A stretch of DNA of 62,450 nucleotides. It comes from Paracoccaceae bacterium. Lineage in GTDB: Bacteria > Pseudomonadota > Alphaproteobacteria > Rhodobacterales > Rhodobacteraceae. Below are positions 16,257 to 26,112 of the stretch, piece after piece. How positions within the stretch are numbered: position 1 is the stretch's first letter; each line of letters starts with the position of its first letter. Made by a program: the position numbers and the translations under genes. The notes below the pieces were generated by a model. That model saw only the letters and a list, made by a program, of their open reading frames with translations, was not told where the DNA came from and made no database searches. Location of the stretch: positions 1-62,450 of the forward strand of contig JAAEZA010000021.1 of NCBI GenBank assembly GCA_018223125.1. Reading direction: 5' to 3'.

Positions 16257-18347
16257 TTATTCCGCCGCGATTTTGATGACAGGCTCCATCTGGTCCAGAT
16301 AGCTTTGCGCCAGATGGCACTTGATCTGCTGGCTGCCCGCCAGATTGCGCATCGGCGGCACCTCGGTTTCGCACAGGTTTCCCGCCACATTTACCTTATG
16401 GGGGCAGCGCGTCTGAAAGGGGCAACCGCTCGGCGGGTTCATGGCGGAGGGAATGTCGCCCTCCAGCACGATCCGCTTTTTCAGCACACTGGTATCGGCT
16501 ATGGGAACCGCAGAGAGCAGTGCCTCCGTGTAGGGGTGATAGGGGGGAGAGAAAACCTCTTCGGTTGTGCCCATTTCCACCACATGACCTAGGTACATCA
16601 CCATGACCCGATCTGCGAGGTAGCGCACGATGGACAGGTCGTGACTGATGAACAGCAGGGTGGTTTTGTTTTCCCGCTGGATTTCCATCAGCAGGTCCGT
16701 GACTGCGGCCTGCACAGATACGTCCAGCGCCGATACGGGTTCGTCCGCCACCACAATCTGTGCAGATCCGGCGAAGGCCCGCGCGATGCCGACACGCTGT
16801 TTCTGGCCCCCCGAAAGCTGACGCGGTTTGCGATCGGCAAAGGCGCGGGGCAGTTTCACCAGATCCAGCAGTTCCAGCATCCTCTGGCGGCGTTCTGCGG
16901 CGGTATTGCCCACCTTGAAAATTTCCAGCGCACGGATGATCTGACTGCCCACCGTCATGGACGGGTTGAGCGTGTCAAACGGGTTCTGGAACACCATCTG
17001 GATCGAGGCGACGGTTTTTGTGTCGCGGTTTTCAATCGGGGTGTTTTCAATCTGGTTGTTGTTCAGCGAAACGGACCCGTCCGTAGCGGTCTCCAGCCCC
17101 ATCAACACTTTGGCGAGCGTGGATTTCCCGCAGCCGGATTCCCCCACAATTGCCAGTGTTTCGCTTTCGCGGGCTTCAAAGGACAGGGTTTCATTGGCTT
17201 TCACAACCCGAACATCGCCGCCGCCAAAAATGGCGTTTGCGGCCACTTCGTAGTATTTTTTCAACCCCTTTACCTTCAGCACCACTTCGCCCGCTTCGGT
17301 CTTCTTGGTGTTGTCGCCAAGGGCGGGCGGTGCCTTCCAGTCGATTTCCTCCACCCGCCGGCAACGGCTTTCATGGCGGTCGCGGCCACCGCCTTCAACG
17401 GCAAACATCGGGACGGCGCCCTTGTTGCACAAACCGTCAACAAAGTAATCACAGCGCGGTCCGAAATTACAGCCGGGCGGGCGTTCATGGGGCAGGGGAA
17501 AGTTGCCCGGAATGGCGATCAGCGGAGACGCATTCTTGTCTGCCCCTGGCAGCGGGATAGAGCGGAACAGCGCCTGCGTGTACGGGTGGCGCATCTTGTC
17601 GAACACATCCTCGATAGAGCCGGTTTCCACCGCCTCGCCGGAATACATCACACACAGCCTGTCACAGGTATCCAGCACCAGCCCGAGGTTATGGGAAATG
17701 AACAGCATGGAAGTGCCGTATTTTTCCCCCAGCCCCTTTACCAGATCGACGATCCCTGCCTCTACCGTAACATCCAGTGCAGTTGTCGGTTCGTCAAGGA
17801 TCAACAGCGATGGCTTGGACATCAGCGCCATCGCAATCACGATACGCTGCTGCTGCCCGCCCGAAAGCTGGTGGGGATAGGCATCAAGTATCCGTTCCGG
17901 ATCAGGCAGTTTCACATCCGTGACCACCTCGATCGCCATTTTGCGGGCTTGCTCTTTGGATGTGCCTTCATGGATCATCGGCACCTCCATCAGTTGCTTG
18001 CCGATCCGCATCGCCGGATTGAGGGATGCCATCGGCTCCTGATAGATCATCGCGATTTCAGAGCCGCGCAGGTCGCGCAGTTCTTCCTCGGACATCGTAT
18101 TCAGATCGCGGCCTTTGAACTTGATGCTGCCGCCCACAATCTTCCCGTTCTTGCCCAGATCCTGCATCACCCCCAGCGCAACGGTGGATTTCCCGCAGCC
18201 GGATTCCCCGACCAGCCCCATTGCCTCACCGGGCAGGACGGTGGTGGAGAAATCCATCACCGCGGGGATTTCTCCGGCGCGGGTGAAGAAGGAAATCGAC
18301 AGGTTTTCGATCTCTAGGATCGGGCCGTCATAGTCCCATTTTGTCAT
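16257..18347 (-). CDS. Fused double ATPase of a peptide-type ABC importer (DppD-DppF)
   Basis: The 696-residue protein carries two complete ABC ATPase modules in one chain. The first has Walker A GESGCGKST at 47-55 and signature LSGGQQQR; the second has GESGCGKST near residue 404 and signature LSGGQKQR. Each ends with the oligopeptide-ABC C-terminal motif holding a CxFxxRC-type cysteine cluster, such as GCNFGPRC and GCPFQTRC. It powers the two permeases encoded directly upstream. Substrates are peptides or similar small solutes; nothing narrows this further. It is the last gene of the operon. Confidence 0.93.
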   Translation of the reverse strand: MTKWDYDGPILEIENLSISFFTRAGEIPAVMDFSTTVLPGEAMGLVGESGCGKSTVALGVMQDLGKNGKIVGGSIKFKGRDLNTMSEEELRDLRGSEIAMIYQEPMASLNPAMRIGKQLMEVPMIHEGTSKEQARKMAIEVVTDVKLPDPERILDAYPHQLSGGQQQRIVIAMALMSKPSLLILDEPTTALDVTVEAGIVDLVKGLGEKYGTSMLFISHNLGLVLDTCDRLCVMYSGEAVETGSIEDVFDKMRHPYTQALFRSIPLPGADKNASPLIAIPGNFPLPHERPPGCNFGPRCDYFVDGLCNKGAVPMFAVEGGGRDRHESRCRRVEEIDWKAPPALGDNTKKTEAGEVVLKVKGLKKYYEVAANAIFGGGDVRVVKANETLSFEARESETLAIVGESGCGKSTLAKVLMGLETATDGSVSLNNNQIENTPIENRDTKTVASIQMVFQNPFDTLNPSMTVGSQIIRALEIFKVGNTAAERRQRMLELLDLVKLPRAFADRKPRQLSGGQKQRVGIARAFAGSAQIVVADEPVSALDVSVQAAVTDLLMEIQRENKTTLLFISHDLSIVRYLADRVMVMYLGHVVEMGTTEEVFSPPYHPYTEALLSAVPIADTSVLKKRIVLEGDIPSAMNPPSGCPFQTRCPHKVNVAGNLCETEVPPMRNLAGSQQIKCHLAQSYLDQMEPVIKIAAE

Positions 18348-18358
18348 TCCGTTCTCCC

Positions 18359-19564
18359 TTAGTCTTTGAGTGATTGTTCACGCAGGCCATCGGCCAGCAG
18401 GTTCAACCCCAGCACCATAGACATCAGGGCAAGGGCAGGGATCAGGGCAGGGTGGGGATAAAGGGTCAGCAGTTTGCGCCCCTCGTTGATGGTGGACCCC
18501 CAGTCCGGGCTTTCCGGCGACAGGCCAAGGCCGAAAAAGCCCAATGTCCCCAGCAGGATGGTGGTGTAACCGATGCGCAGACAGAAATCGACGATCAGCG
18601 GGCCCCGCGCGTTGGGCAGGATTTCCCAGAGCATGATATACCACGGGCCTTCCCCCCGTGTCTGGGCCGCCGCCACATAGTCCCGCGTCTGAATGTCGAG
18701 CGCCAGCCCCCGCACGATCCGGAACACGGTGGGAGAGTTCACGAAAACGACCGAGACAAAGATGTTCAGCAGGTTCGGATCCATCCCGAGCAGGCCGAGA
18801 GGGTCGGCGTTGAACGCCAGTCCCGAATACATCCACGCCCCGACCAGCAGTGTACCGGCAATCAGGATATTGCGCAGCATCGGGCGGGTGAAAAAGCGGG
18901 ACTGGAACAGGATCAGCAGGAACAGGATCGGGAACAGAAACAGGATTGCCGCCAGTATGTTCGGGATCGAGGTGACCCATATATTGCCGCCCCAGATGCG
19001 AATTTCCGCCCCCGCCGCGCGGATTTCAGGTGTGACCAGAAGGTAGAACAGCAGGATTACCGGAAAGGCCAGCACGAGGTTTGCCAAAAACGAAAGGATT
19101 GTATCCGCACGTCCGCCGAAATATCCCGCAGGCAGGCCAAGGGTGATCCCCACCATAAAGGCGAACAGCGTGGCTGCAGGTGCAATGACCAGCACGATAC
19201 GGGAACCGGCCACCATGCGCGAGAACACATCCCGCGCAAGGTTGTCGCCGCCGAAAAGATACCACTGGAAATCGCCTTCCGCCGCGCCGCGCAGCGGTGT
19301 GCCGGGCAGTTTGTTTTTCATTCCCGATGCCGTTTCCAGCGGGGCGTGGGTCATGATTGCATCGGCAAAGATGGCCGTCAGCACCCAGAACAGCACCAGC
19401 GCAAAGCCGACCATGCCAATCGGGCTGTCAAACAGCCTGCCATAGAGTCCGGTCCGGTTCTTGGTCATGATCGACAGGGCAAAAATCACCAGCATTCCAA
19501 CCCAGACAGGGATGAACTGCAAGAACACATAGCCAATGATCTGAAGGGATGTGAGAGCTTCCAT
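18359..19564 (-). CDS. Peptide-type ABC permease (DppC-like)
   Basis: This 401-residue inner-membrane permease has six or seven hydrophobic helices and the EAA-type loop near GARGPLIVDFCLRIGYTTILLGTLGFFGLG. An extra hydrophobic helix at about 7-32, before the usual DppC N-terminal segment (NRTGLYGRLFDSPIGMVG), makes it longer than standard DppC. It lies 11 bases upstream of the ATPase gene and 15 bases downstream of the other permease, so it is in the same transcript. Confidence 0.92.
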   Translation of the reverse strand: MEALTSLQIIGYVFLQFIPVWVGMLVIFALSIMTKNRTGLYGRLFDSPIGMVGFALVLFWVLTAIFADAIMTHAPLETASGMKNKLPGTPLRGAAEGDFQWYLFGGDNLARDVFSRMVAGSRIVLVIAPAATLFAFMVGITLGLPAGYFGGRADTILSFLANLVLAFPVILLFYLLVTPEIRAAGAEIRIWGGNIWVTSIPNILAAILFLFPILFLLILFQSRFFTRPMLRNILIAGTLLVGAWMYSGLAFNADPLGLLGMDPNLLNIFVSVVFVNSPTVFRIVRGLALDIQTRDYVAAAQTRGEGPWYIMLWEILPNARGPLIVDFCLRIGYTTILLGTLGFFGLGLSPESPDWGSTINEGRKLLTLYPHPALIPALALMSMVLGLNLLADGLREQSLKD

Positions 19565-19579
19565 AATGTCGTCCCTTCC

Positions 19580-20662
19580 TTAGCTGACGCGGATGCGCGG
19601 GTTGAGAAAAACATACCCGATGTCGGATATGAGCTGCGTCACCAGCACCACCAGCACAGCCACCACCGACACCCCGAGCAACAGCTCGATGTCGTTGTTT
19701 CCGGCGGCCTGAACCAGCGTCCAGCCAAAGCCCTTGTAATTGAACAGGGTCTCGACAATCACAACGCCGGTCAGCAGCCACGGGATTTGCAGCATGATGA
19801 CGGTAAACGGCGCTATCAACGCATTGCGCAGCGCGTGTTTCAGCACGATGTTGCGAAAGCTGACCCCTTTGAGACGGGCTGTGCGGATGTATTGCGCAGT
19901 CATCACTTCGGCCATAGACGCCCGTGTCATCCGCGCAATATACCCCACCCCGTAAAGCGCCAGTGCCATCACCGGCAGGGTGAAGTTGGCCAAGGTAATG
20001 TCATTGGCAGCGGTTGAAGCCAGCCCTTTGAACATGGTTTTCTTTTCGATCCAGCCCCATTCGTGCAGGATCGGGGACAGGCCGGTGCGCGAGGATGCGA
20101 ATAACACCACAAAAATCACACCGGACACATATTCCGGAGTTGCCGTCGTGGCGATTGCAAAGGTGGACAGCGATCTGTCCGTGCGGGATCCTTCCCGCAT
20201 GCCGGCCAGTATCCCGATCACCAGCGCCATGGGTACCATCACGATCAGCACAAACAGCATGAGCCATCCGGTAAGCGACAGGCGCTTGGCAATGATCTCT
20301 GAAACTTCGCCCTTGAATACAGTGGAAAAACCGAAGTTTCCTTGTAGCACGCCGCAAAAGCGTCCGGTTTCTTCCAGCGAAACACCCGGGCGCGAACAGC
20401 GGGTGTAAACCTCTTCTCCGACTTCGAAACGGGGTGAAGGCATGACGCCAAGCCATTGACCGTACTTCACAAAAACGTTCTGGGTATATCCGCGATTTAC
20501 CAGCCAGCTTTCGACCTGTTCGTCGGTCATCCGCATATTGCCTTCGGTCTTCGCCAGTTTTTCAAGGTTCGGGTGGAGGTTGGTCATGAAAAACACGATG
20601 AACGTCAAACACAGGGCAGTCAGTAGCATGACCCCTGTTCGCCGGAGAATAAATCTTCCCAT
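19580..20662 (-). CDS. Peptide-type ABC permease (DppB-like)
   Basis: The 360-residue permease starts MGRFILRRTGVMLLTALCLTF, the usual DppB N-terminal helix. It has an enlarged periplasmic loop (about 30-115) containing cysteines near 90-105, then five more helices. The EAA-type loop is seen in SFRNIVLKHALRNALIAPFTVI. It pairs with the DppC-like permease to form the channel. A strong hairpin separates it from the binding-protein gene upstream, which fits differential expression within one operon. Confidence 0.92.
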   Translation of the reverse strand: MGRFILRRTGVMLLTALCLTFIVFFMTNLHPNLEKLAKTEGNMRMTDEQVESWLVNRGYTQNVFVKYGQWLGVMPSPRFEVGEEVYTRCSRPGVSLEETGRFCGVLQGNFGFSTVFKGEVSEIIAKRLSLTGWLMLFVLIVMVPMALVIGILAGMREGSRTDRSLSTFAIATTATPEYVSGVIFVVLFASSRTGLSPILHEWGWIEKKTMFKGLASTAANDITLANFTLPVMALALYGVGYIARMTRASMAEVMTAQYIRTARLKGVSFRNIVLKHALRNALIAPFTVIMLQIPWLLTGVVIVETLFNYKGFGWTLVQAAGNNDIELLLGVSVVAVLVVLVTQLISDIGYVFLNPRIRVS

Positions 20663-20776
20663 AGATTTCCCTGTCGCTGGGTCGCGTGATCCCCGATTTC
20701 CCAGACGGGCTGGGCATTTACAGAGGCCGGACCTTTGGTTTTTGGTTGGTCGTCAGTCAACTGCGAAGCGTGACGC

Positions 20777-20805
20777 AAAAGGCCAGAGAACTACTCTGGC
20801 CTTTT
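20777..20805 (-). terminator. Hairpin between binding-protein and permease genes
   Basis: AAAAGGCCAGAG (20777-20788) and CTCTGGCCTTTT (20794-20805) form a perfect 12-bp stem with a 5-base loop between the binding-protein stop and the first permease gene. Such intercistronic stems often stabilise or partially terminate the message, so that binding protein exceeds permease. Confidence 0.75.
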
Positions 20806-20816
20806 GTCTTGTCGTG

Positions 20817-22478
20817 TCAGGCGGCAAAGCCGATCTTGTGGACGTGGATTTCAAAGGACGGGTGCATATCCGCCCCGACCACACCGTCCCGATAGAAGCG
20901 GTTCACGCTTTGCCAGTAAGGCTGGATCATCACCCCGTCGTCCACCAGCATTTGCTCCAGACGGGCCATGACCTCGCGGCGCTTGTCTGCATCCGCAATC
21001 GCCATCGCTTCGGTTACGGCGGCGTCGAATTCGGGGTTGGCATAGGCGCTCTCGTTCCAGGCTTCGCCGGAGCGGAAGGCAAGGGCAAGCACCTGAATCC
21101 CGAGCGGGCGCTGGTTCCAGTTGGTGGTTGAGAACGGGTATTTCGCCCAGTCGTTCCAGAAGGTCGAGCCGGGCAGCACAGTCCGTTTGATCTTGATACC
21201 GGCCTGACGGATCTGGTCGCCGATAGCGTCAGTGGAGTCTTTACGCCAGTCACTGTCGAGCGAAATCAACTCGTGTTCGAAATCTGCCATTCCGGCCTCT
21301 TCCATCAGCGCCTTGGCGCCTTCGGGATCATGGACGTGGGGGCCGATGTCTGCATATTCGGGATGGATTGGTGCCACCTGATGGTTGGCGGCCACTTCAC
21401 CGTTATTGGCAAAGCCCAGTTCCAGAACCACGGCGTTGTCCACGGCCATGGCCAGCGCCTTGCGCACCCGTTTGTCCTTATAGGGGACCATGCCTTCCAC
21501 TTCGGCCACTTGGTTGCAGCGGGCGACGATGGTGTTGGCGGTGACTGTGGTGGACCGGTTCCAGCCGTCAAGTGTTTCGAATATCTCGATATATTCACCA
21601 TCGGTGCGATAGCCGATATCATATTCTTCGGATTCAGCGCCTGCCACCCAAGCGGCGGGTTCCGTGCCAAAATCAATATATTCGATCCGGTCTGCGTAGG
21701 GGCCGTTTTCTTCGGCATCCCACCATGTGTGGTTTTCGTTGCGAACCACAACGCCCTTAACCCCGGCTTCAAAGGATTCAGGGATATAAGGCCCCGTGCC
21801 AACAGGGTTGCCCAGCATATTGTCAGGATCATGGGAAGAATGGACAATCGCCGCCGGATAATCCGCCATGCCCGGGATCAGGGTAATGTCAGGGGCAGAG
21901 GGTTTCAGGATCACGGTATGAGAGTCCGCTACTGTGATGGCACCTTCCGCTGCGGTGCCGTCCTCTCCGATCAGGGTTGCCATACGACCGGCCATGGAGT
22001 TGCCTTCAACGGCTTTATCACACCAGCCGCGAATATTCCGGGCCACATCCTCGGCGGTGAAATCATCACCGTTGTTCCACTTCACGCCCTTGCGCACGTT
22101 CAGTGTGATCTCGGTCGCGTCCTCATTGGCCTCCCAACTTTCCAGCAGACGCCCTTCAAAAGAGCCGTCGGTGTTGATCTGCACCAGATACTCAAGCCAG
22201 CCGCGGGTGAAATTTGCAATCTCGGACCAGTCATAGGCCCGCGGGTCTTTCAGTGCCTTGCAAGTCATCTGGATGCGCATTGTCCCGCCCATCTTGGGCT
22301 TGGCGCCGTGGGCTGCTGCCTCTGCCATCGGGGTGCCGATCAGCGAATAGGCAACAGCGGCTGTCGCACCCAGAGCCGTGGCACGCGACAGGAACTCCCG
22401 TCGGGACAAAAGTCCTGCCTTGTGTTCCTCTGCGTACATTTCCACTGCGGGATGCAGTTCAGATCGAGTCGAGGTCAT
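20817..22478 (-). CDS. Tat-exported ABC solute-binding protein (peptide/nickel family 5)
   Basis: The 553-residue protein has a twin-arginine signal: SRREFL at 25-30, a hydrophobic stretch and a probable cleavage near AEAAA (51-56). The mature part fits family 5 binding proteins, with [24 protein letters not shown]-type core motifs and the usual C-terminal half. It captures the ABC importer's substrate in the periplasm. It is the first gene of the operon, which continues through two permeases and a fused ATPase. The AraC-family gene upstream on the same strand is the likely regulator. Confidence 0.93.
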   Translation of the reverse strand: MTSTRSELHPAVEMYAEEHKAGLLSRREFLSRATALGATAAVAYSLIGTPMAEAAAHGAKPKMGGTMRIQMTCKALKDPRAYDWSEIANFTRGWLEYLVQINTDGSFEGRLLESWEANEDATEITLNVRKGVKWNNGDDFTAEDVARNIRGWCDKAVEGNSMAGRMATLIGEDGTAAEGAITVADSHTVILKPSAPDITLIPGMADYPAAIVHSSHDPDNMLGNPVGTGPYIPESFEAGVKGVVVRNENHTWWDAEENGPYADRIEYIDFGTEPAAWVAGAESEEYDIGYRTDGEYIEIFETLDGWNRSTTVTANTIVARCNQVAEVEGMVPYKDKRVRKALAMAVDNAVVLELGFANNGEVAANHQVAPIHPEYADIGPHVHDPEGAKALMEEAGMADFEHELISLDSDWRKDSTDAIGDQIRQAGIKIKRTVLPGSTFWNDWAKYPFSTTNWNQRPLGIQVLALAFRSGEAWNESAYANPEFDAAVTEAMAIADADKRREVMARLEQMLVDDGVMIQPYWQSVNRFYRDGVVGADMHPSFEIHVHKIGFAA

Positions 22479-22786
22479 ATGTTTCTCCCTGATAGACCAA
22501 GTTCTTATTGTTTACTTGAGTATAGCACGAATTGCGGTTTTGCCCAAATCGCGGGTTGGCGGGCCCGTCCGAATTGCCGCTTGCGTTCTTGTATGCTGTT
22601 CAGTTACGTCCCCCCGCCGTAATAACAGGACACTCGCTTTAGGTGGGTTTTAGAGGCAGGAAAACGACATTGAGTGTCGTTTCCGCGACATTGTCGGGTG
22701 AGAATACTCACGCTCGGGTGAATCCAGTTCAACGCTGTTGGGTGAGAGAGGGTGGGGGCGAAGCGGTTCGCGCCCACCGGTTTCGC
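22479..22786. promoter_or_regulatory. Palindrome-rich promoter region of the ABC operon
   Basis: This 308-base gap holds no gene. AAACGACA (22662-22669) and TGTCGTTT (22675-22682) form an 8-bp palindrome, and a related CGACATTGTCG follows near 22685-22695. GGGTGA recurs at about 22695, 22714 and 22740. GGTGGGGGCGAA (22751-22762) pairs with TTCGCGCCCACC (22767-22778) at 11 of 12 positions, eight bases past the AraC-type gene's stop, and is probably its terminator. The palindromes are candidate operators for the adjacent regulator. Confidence 0.45.
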
Positions 22787-23605
22787 CTATTTCTGGGCTG
22801 TCTGGCGGTAGGCTTTGGGGCTTTGCCCCTGTTTGGCTGAAAACAGCCGCGTGAAATAGGCCGGGGAGGAAAAACCGAGCTGGTTCGAGATTTCCAGAAT
22901 TTTATGGTCTGTGTTGCTTAACATCATGCGGGCCTCTGCCAGTACCCGTTCCTGTATCAACCGCGAGGCGGATTTTCCGTTCACCTGCTGGCATACGCGC
23001 GTCAGATGGGTCGGCGTAACCCCGAGAACCTTGGCATATTCCGCAAGCGTGCGCCCCGTGCGATAATCTTTTTCCAGCATATTGACGAAGGCTTCCATCA
23101 GGCGCTGGGCCGCGTTCGTCTGGGGTTCCTTGAAATGTTTCTGTGCCATGCGCGCCAGATGGACCGACAACAGGCCCACAAGGTATTCTACGGCCAGATT
23201 GCGTCCGATACCGCTTGTATTGAATTCAGCTGAAATCCGGTCAAAGCGGTTGGCAATCTGTTTCTGGTCCATCAGGTTCAGGATCGGCATGAAAACCGAA
23301 TGATCCGGCAGGACAACCTGCACTTTGGGGTCCACGGTGACAACGATACCATACACATTCGTGGACAGTTCCAGCCGGTGGGGGACGTCATGGGGAATGA
23401 AAATCACCGTATTGGGGCCGAAGGAACGCGTGACCCCGTTAATCATACAGCGTCCGTTGCCTTTGGAGATCCAGAAGAATTTATGCAAGCCGTTGACGCT
23501 ATCAAGCCGCAGTTCGGGATGGCTGGAGCGTAATGTCCCGGCGAGCGAGCCGACATAAACCCGTTGTTCTGTATCGCGGATCAGTGTTGGGCTTTCATCA
23601 TCCAT
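22787..23605 (-). CDS. AraC-family transcriptional regulator
   Basis: The 272-residue regulator has an N-terminal cupin-like sensor region (about 10-130, with ISKGNGRCMING and FIPHDVPHRL) and a C-terminal AraC DNA-binding domain. The latter has two helix-turn-helix units, LAEYAKVLGVTPTHLTRVCQQ and ILEISNQLGFSSPAYFTRLFSAKQGQSPKAYR. The ATG at 23605 is my choice; the frame extends 27 codons upstream and would overlap miaA by four bases. It precedes the ABC transporter operon on the same strand and probably controls it. The ligand is unknown. Confidence 0.88.
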   Translation of the reverse strand: MDDESPTLIRDTEQRVYVGSLAGTLRSSHPELRLDSVNGLHKFFWISKGNGRCMINGVTRSFGPNTVIFIPHDVPHRLELSTNVYGIVVTVDPKVQVVLPDHSVFMPILNLMDQKQIANRFDRISAEFNTSGIGRNLAVEYLVGLLSVHLARMAQKHFKEPQTNAAQRLMEAFVNMLEKDYRTGRTLAEYAKVLGVTPTHLTRVCQQVNGKSASRLIQERVLAEARMMLSNTDHKILEISNQLGFSSPAYFTRLFSAKQGQSPKAYRQTAQK

Positions 23606-23682
23606 AACAGGCTCGCTTCTGGCGTCGAAAATATCAAAATTTATTCCTTGTGCCGATACTAAAGCCCAAACTGCGAATCGAA

Positions 23683-24615
23683 TCAAGAAAAGCCTGAGGC
23701 CAATTTTTCAAGCTCTTGATCGGAAATATCATTTTGCGGATCGAGTGCTGTCCACTCCCGCATCCGGTTTCGGAACCATGTGCGCTGGCGCTTGGCGTAT
23801 TGGCGGGTCTGGGTCTTGGCCAGTTCGATAGCGGTTGGCAGGTCCATCTCCTGCCACAGAAAGGCAACCAGTTCTTTCGCGCCAATCGCCTGCGCCGATG
23901 GCAACGTCGCATCCCAACCGTCCGCGATATAGGCTTTGACCTCTTCCAAAGCGCCCTGATCCATCATCAGATCGAACCGCCGCCCGATCCGTTCCGCCAG
24001 CCAGTCACGGTCCGCATCCAGATGAAGCCGTATGGCGTTCTGCGGATCAACCAGCGGGGGCGGGGTGTCGGCCTGCCAGCGGGACAGCCCCTTGCCGGTT
24101 GTGCGCAGTACCTCCCAGGCCCGTTGCAGGCGGGCGGGGTTGTTGGCGTCAAGACCGGCCAGTGTTTCGGGGTCTTCCCGTTCCAGATCCGCCAGAAACC
24201 CGTCCTTCCCAGTGTCCTGCCGCATGGTGTTTCCGGCTGCGCGAATGTCATCGGGCACCGGCGGTATCGGGGCCAGACCTTGGGTCAGCGCGCCAAAATA
24301 CAGCCCCGTTCCCCCGACAATGATCGGGCGCAACCCCTTGGCACTGGCCTCTGACAAACAGGTTTCCACATCCCGCAACCAATGCCCCGTAGAGTAGCTG
24401 TCGTATTTTCCTACGTGTCCGTAGAGCCGGTGGGGGGCTTGCGCGGTTTCGCTTGCATCGGGGCGGGCTGTCAGAACGCTCCAGCAGTCATAGACCTGCA
24501 AGGCATCCGCATTGATCACGCAACCGTTCGTCAGCGCGGCCAGCCTGAGCGCCAGCGCGGATTTTCCCGAAGCTGTCGGACCGGCTATCAGGATCGGTGC
24601 ATCGCTTTGTGTCAT
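23683..24615 (-). CDS. miaA: tRNA dimethylallyltransferase MiaA
   Basis: This 310-residue enzyme adds a dimethylallyl group to A37 of tRNAs that read U-starting codons. The P-loop GPTASGKS (12-19), INADALQVY (34-42) and the GGTGLYFGALTQGL segment are all conserved. RTWFRNRMREW near the C-terminus matches the end of the family domain. The gene is divergent from pyrH, with about 130 bases between the starts. Confidence 0.96.
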   Translation of the reverse strand: MTQSDAPILIAGPTASGKSALALRLAALTNGCVINADALQVYDCWSVLTARPDASETAQAPHRLYGHVGKYDSYSTGHWLRDVETCLSEASAKGLRPIIVGGTGLYFGALTQGLAPIPPVPDDIRAAGNTMRQDTGKDGFLADLEREDPETLAGLDANNPARLQRAWEVLRTTGKGLSRWQADTPPPLVDPQNAIRLHLDADRDWLAERIGRRFDLMMDQGALEEVKAYIADGWDATLPSAQAIGAKELVAFLWQEMDLPTAIELAKTQTRQYAKRQRTWFRNRMREWTALDPQNDISDQELEKLASGFS

Positions 24616-24680
24616 ATCTTTTGCAACTTCACAGTCTTGAGGTCGTGTTCGGGAGTTCTCTTAGGGGATCAGGGCGCAAT

Positions 24681-24708
24681 TTGCCATTGAATCACGCGCG
24701 ATTATAAG
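24681..24708 (+). promoter_or_regulatory. Putative housekeeping promoter of the pyrH cluster
   Basis: TTGCCA (24681-24686) and TATAAG (24703-24708) are separated by 16 bases and lie 39 bases before the pyrH start codon, in the only sizeable gap at the head of this 12-kb gene run. This is a prediction from consensus only. Confidence 0.4.
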
Positions 24709-24746
24709 ACAGTTTGCGCCGAAGCACCAAAATCGAGGAATCGCGC

Positions 24747-25481
24747 ATGGCTGACGCATCGCATGACGAGCAGAAACCGACATATAAACGTGTCCTTCTG
24801 AAAATTTCCGGCGAAGCGTTGATGGGCGATCAGGGGTTCGGGTTGCATCCCCCCACTGTCGAGAGAATTGCCAATGAAATCAAATCCGTTCATGATCTGG
24901 GCGTTGAGATTTGTCTGGTGATCGGCGGCGGTAACATTTTCCGCGGGCTTCAAGGCAGTGCGCAGGGGATGGAACGGACCACCGCCGATTATATGGGGAT
25001 GCTGGCAACGGTGATGAACGCGCTGGCCATGCAGGGCGCGCTTGAAAGTCTCGGGGTGTTTACCCGTGTTATCAGTGCGATCCCGATGGATCAGGTCTGT
25101 GAACCCTACATCCGCCGCCGCGCCGTGCGACATCTTGAAAAGAAGCGGGTCTGCGTATTTGCGGCAGGCACCGGCAACCCTTACTTTACCACGGATACCG
25201 CCGCGACACTGCGGGCCAATGAAATGTCCTGCGAGGCCATCTTCAAAGGCACACAGGTGGACGGTGTTTACGACAAAGATCCGAAAGAGCATGCGGATGC
25301 CGTGCGCTATGATACAGTGTCCTATGATGAAGTGCTGCAAAAGCATCTGAAAGTGATGGACGCTTCCGCGATTGCGCTGGCGCGGGACAACCACAAACCG
25401 ATCGTGGTTTTCTCGCTGGACGAGCCCGGCGGCTTTGCTGGTATTTTGCGCGGCGAAGGCACATATACGAAAGTGGGCTGA
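24747..25481 (+). CDS. pyrH: UMP kinase PyrH
   Basis: The 244-residue kinase converts UMP to UDP for all pyrimidine nucleotides. [10 protein letters not shown] and IGGGNIFRG form the amino-acid-kinase phosphate site, and [15 protein letters not shown] is the family signature. The ATG at 24747 has a GAGGA site eight bases upstream; a frame start 33 bases earlier is rejected. It opens a long same-strand run continuing to lpxB. Confidence 0.97.
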   Translation: MADASHDEQKPTYKRVLLKISGEALMGDQGFGLHPPTVERIANEIKSVHDLGVEICLVIGGGNIFRGLQGSAQGMERTTADYMGMLATVMNALAMQGALESLGVFTRVISAIPMDQVCEPYIRRRAVRHLEKKRVCVFAAGTGNPYFTTDTAATLRANEMSCEAIFKGTQVDGVYDKDPKEHADAVRYDTVSYDEVLQKHLKVMDASAIALARDNHKPIVVFSLDEPGGFAGILRGEGTYTKVG

Positions 25482-25504
25482 GACCCGCCCTTGGAGACAG
25501 AGCT

Positions 25505-26068
25505 ATGAGTGACGATATTGAAATTGATGTAGACGCCCTGAAACGTCGCATGGATGGCGCGATGAATGCGCTGAAAGGTGAATTCGCGTCGCTGCGCACC
25601 GGACGGGCTTCGGCCTCTATTCTGGAGCCGGTGATGGTGGATGCCTACGGGTCCATGATGCCGCTGAACCAATGCGGTACGATCAACGTCCCCGAGCCAC
25701 GCATGATTACCGTGACAGTCTGGGACAAGGGGCTGATCGGCGCTGTCGAAAAAGCGATCCGCAACTCCGGTCTCGGGATCAACCCTGTGGGCGATGGTAT
25801 GACCATCCGACTGCCAATCCCCGAACTGAACGAAGAGCGTCGGCAGGATCTTGCCAAAGTTGCAGGCAATTATGCCGAACAGGCCCGTGTGGCTGTACGC
25901 AACGTGCGCCGCGATGGTATGGATCAGGTCAAGAAAGCCAAAAACAACGGCATGAGCGAGGACGACCAGAAAATCTGGTCCGAGGAAATCCAGTCCATGA
26001 CCGATGCGGCAATTGAAAAGATCGATAAGGCTCTCGAAGCCAAACAAGCAGAGATCATGCAGGTGTAA
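25505..26068 (+). CDS. frr: Ribosome recycling factor
   Basis: The 187-residue factor splits post-termination ribosomes together with [23 protein letters not shown] and the C-terminal [16 protein letters not shown] helices match the family, and the length is standard. It lies 23 bases after pyrH, which is the common bacterial arrangement, with a GGAG site before the ATG. Confidence 0.98.
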   Translation: MSDDIEIDVDALKRRMDGAMNALKGEFASLRTGRASASILEPVMVDAYGSMMPLNQCGTINVPEPRMITVTVWDKGLIGAVEKAIRNSGLGINPVGDGMTIRLPIPELNEERRQDLAKVAGNYAEQARVAVRNVRRDGMDQVKKAKNNGMSEDDQKIWSEEIQSMTDAAIEKIDKALEAKQAEIMQV

Positions 26069-26112
26069 GCCGGCCCCGCCGGCGCGCTCGCAAGGTCTGA
26101 TATGGCAGGCAA

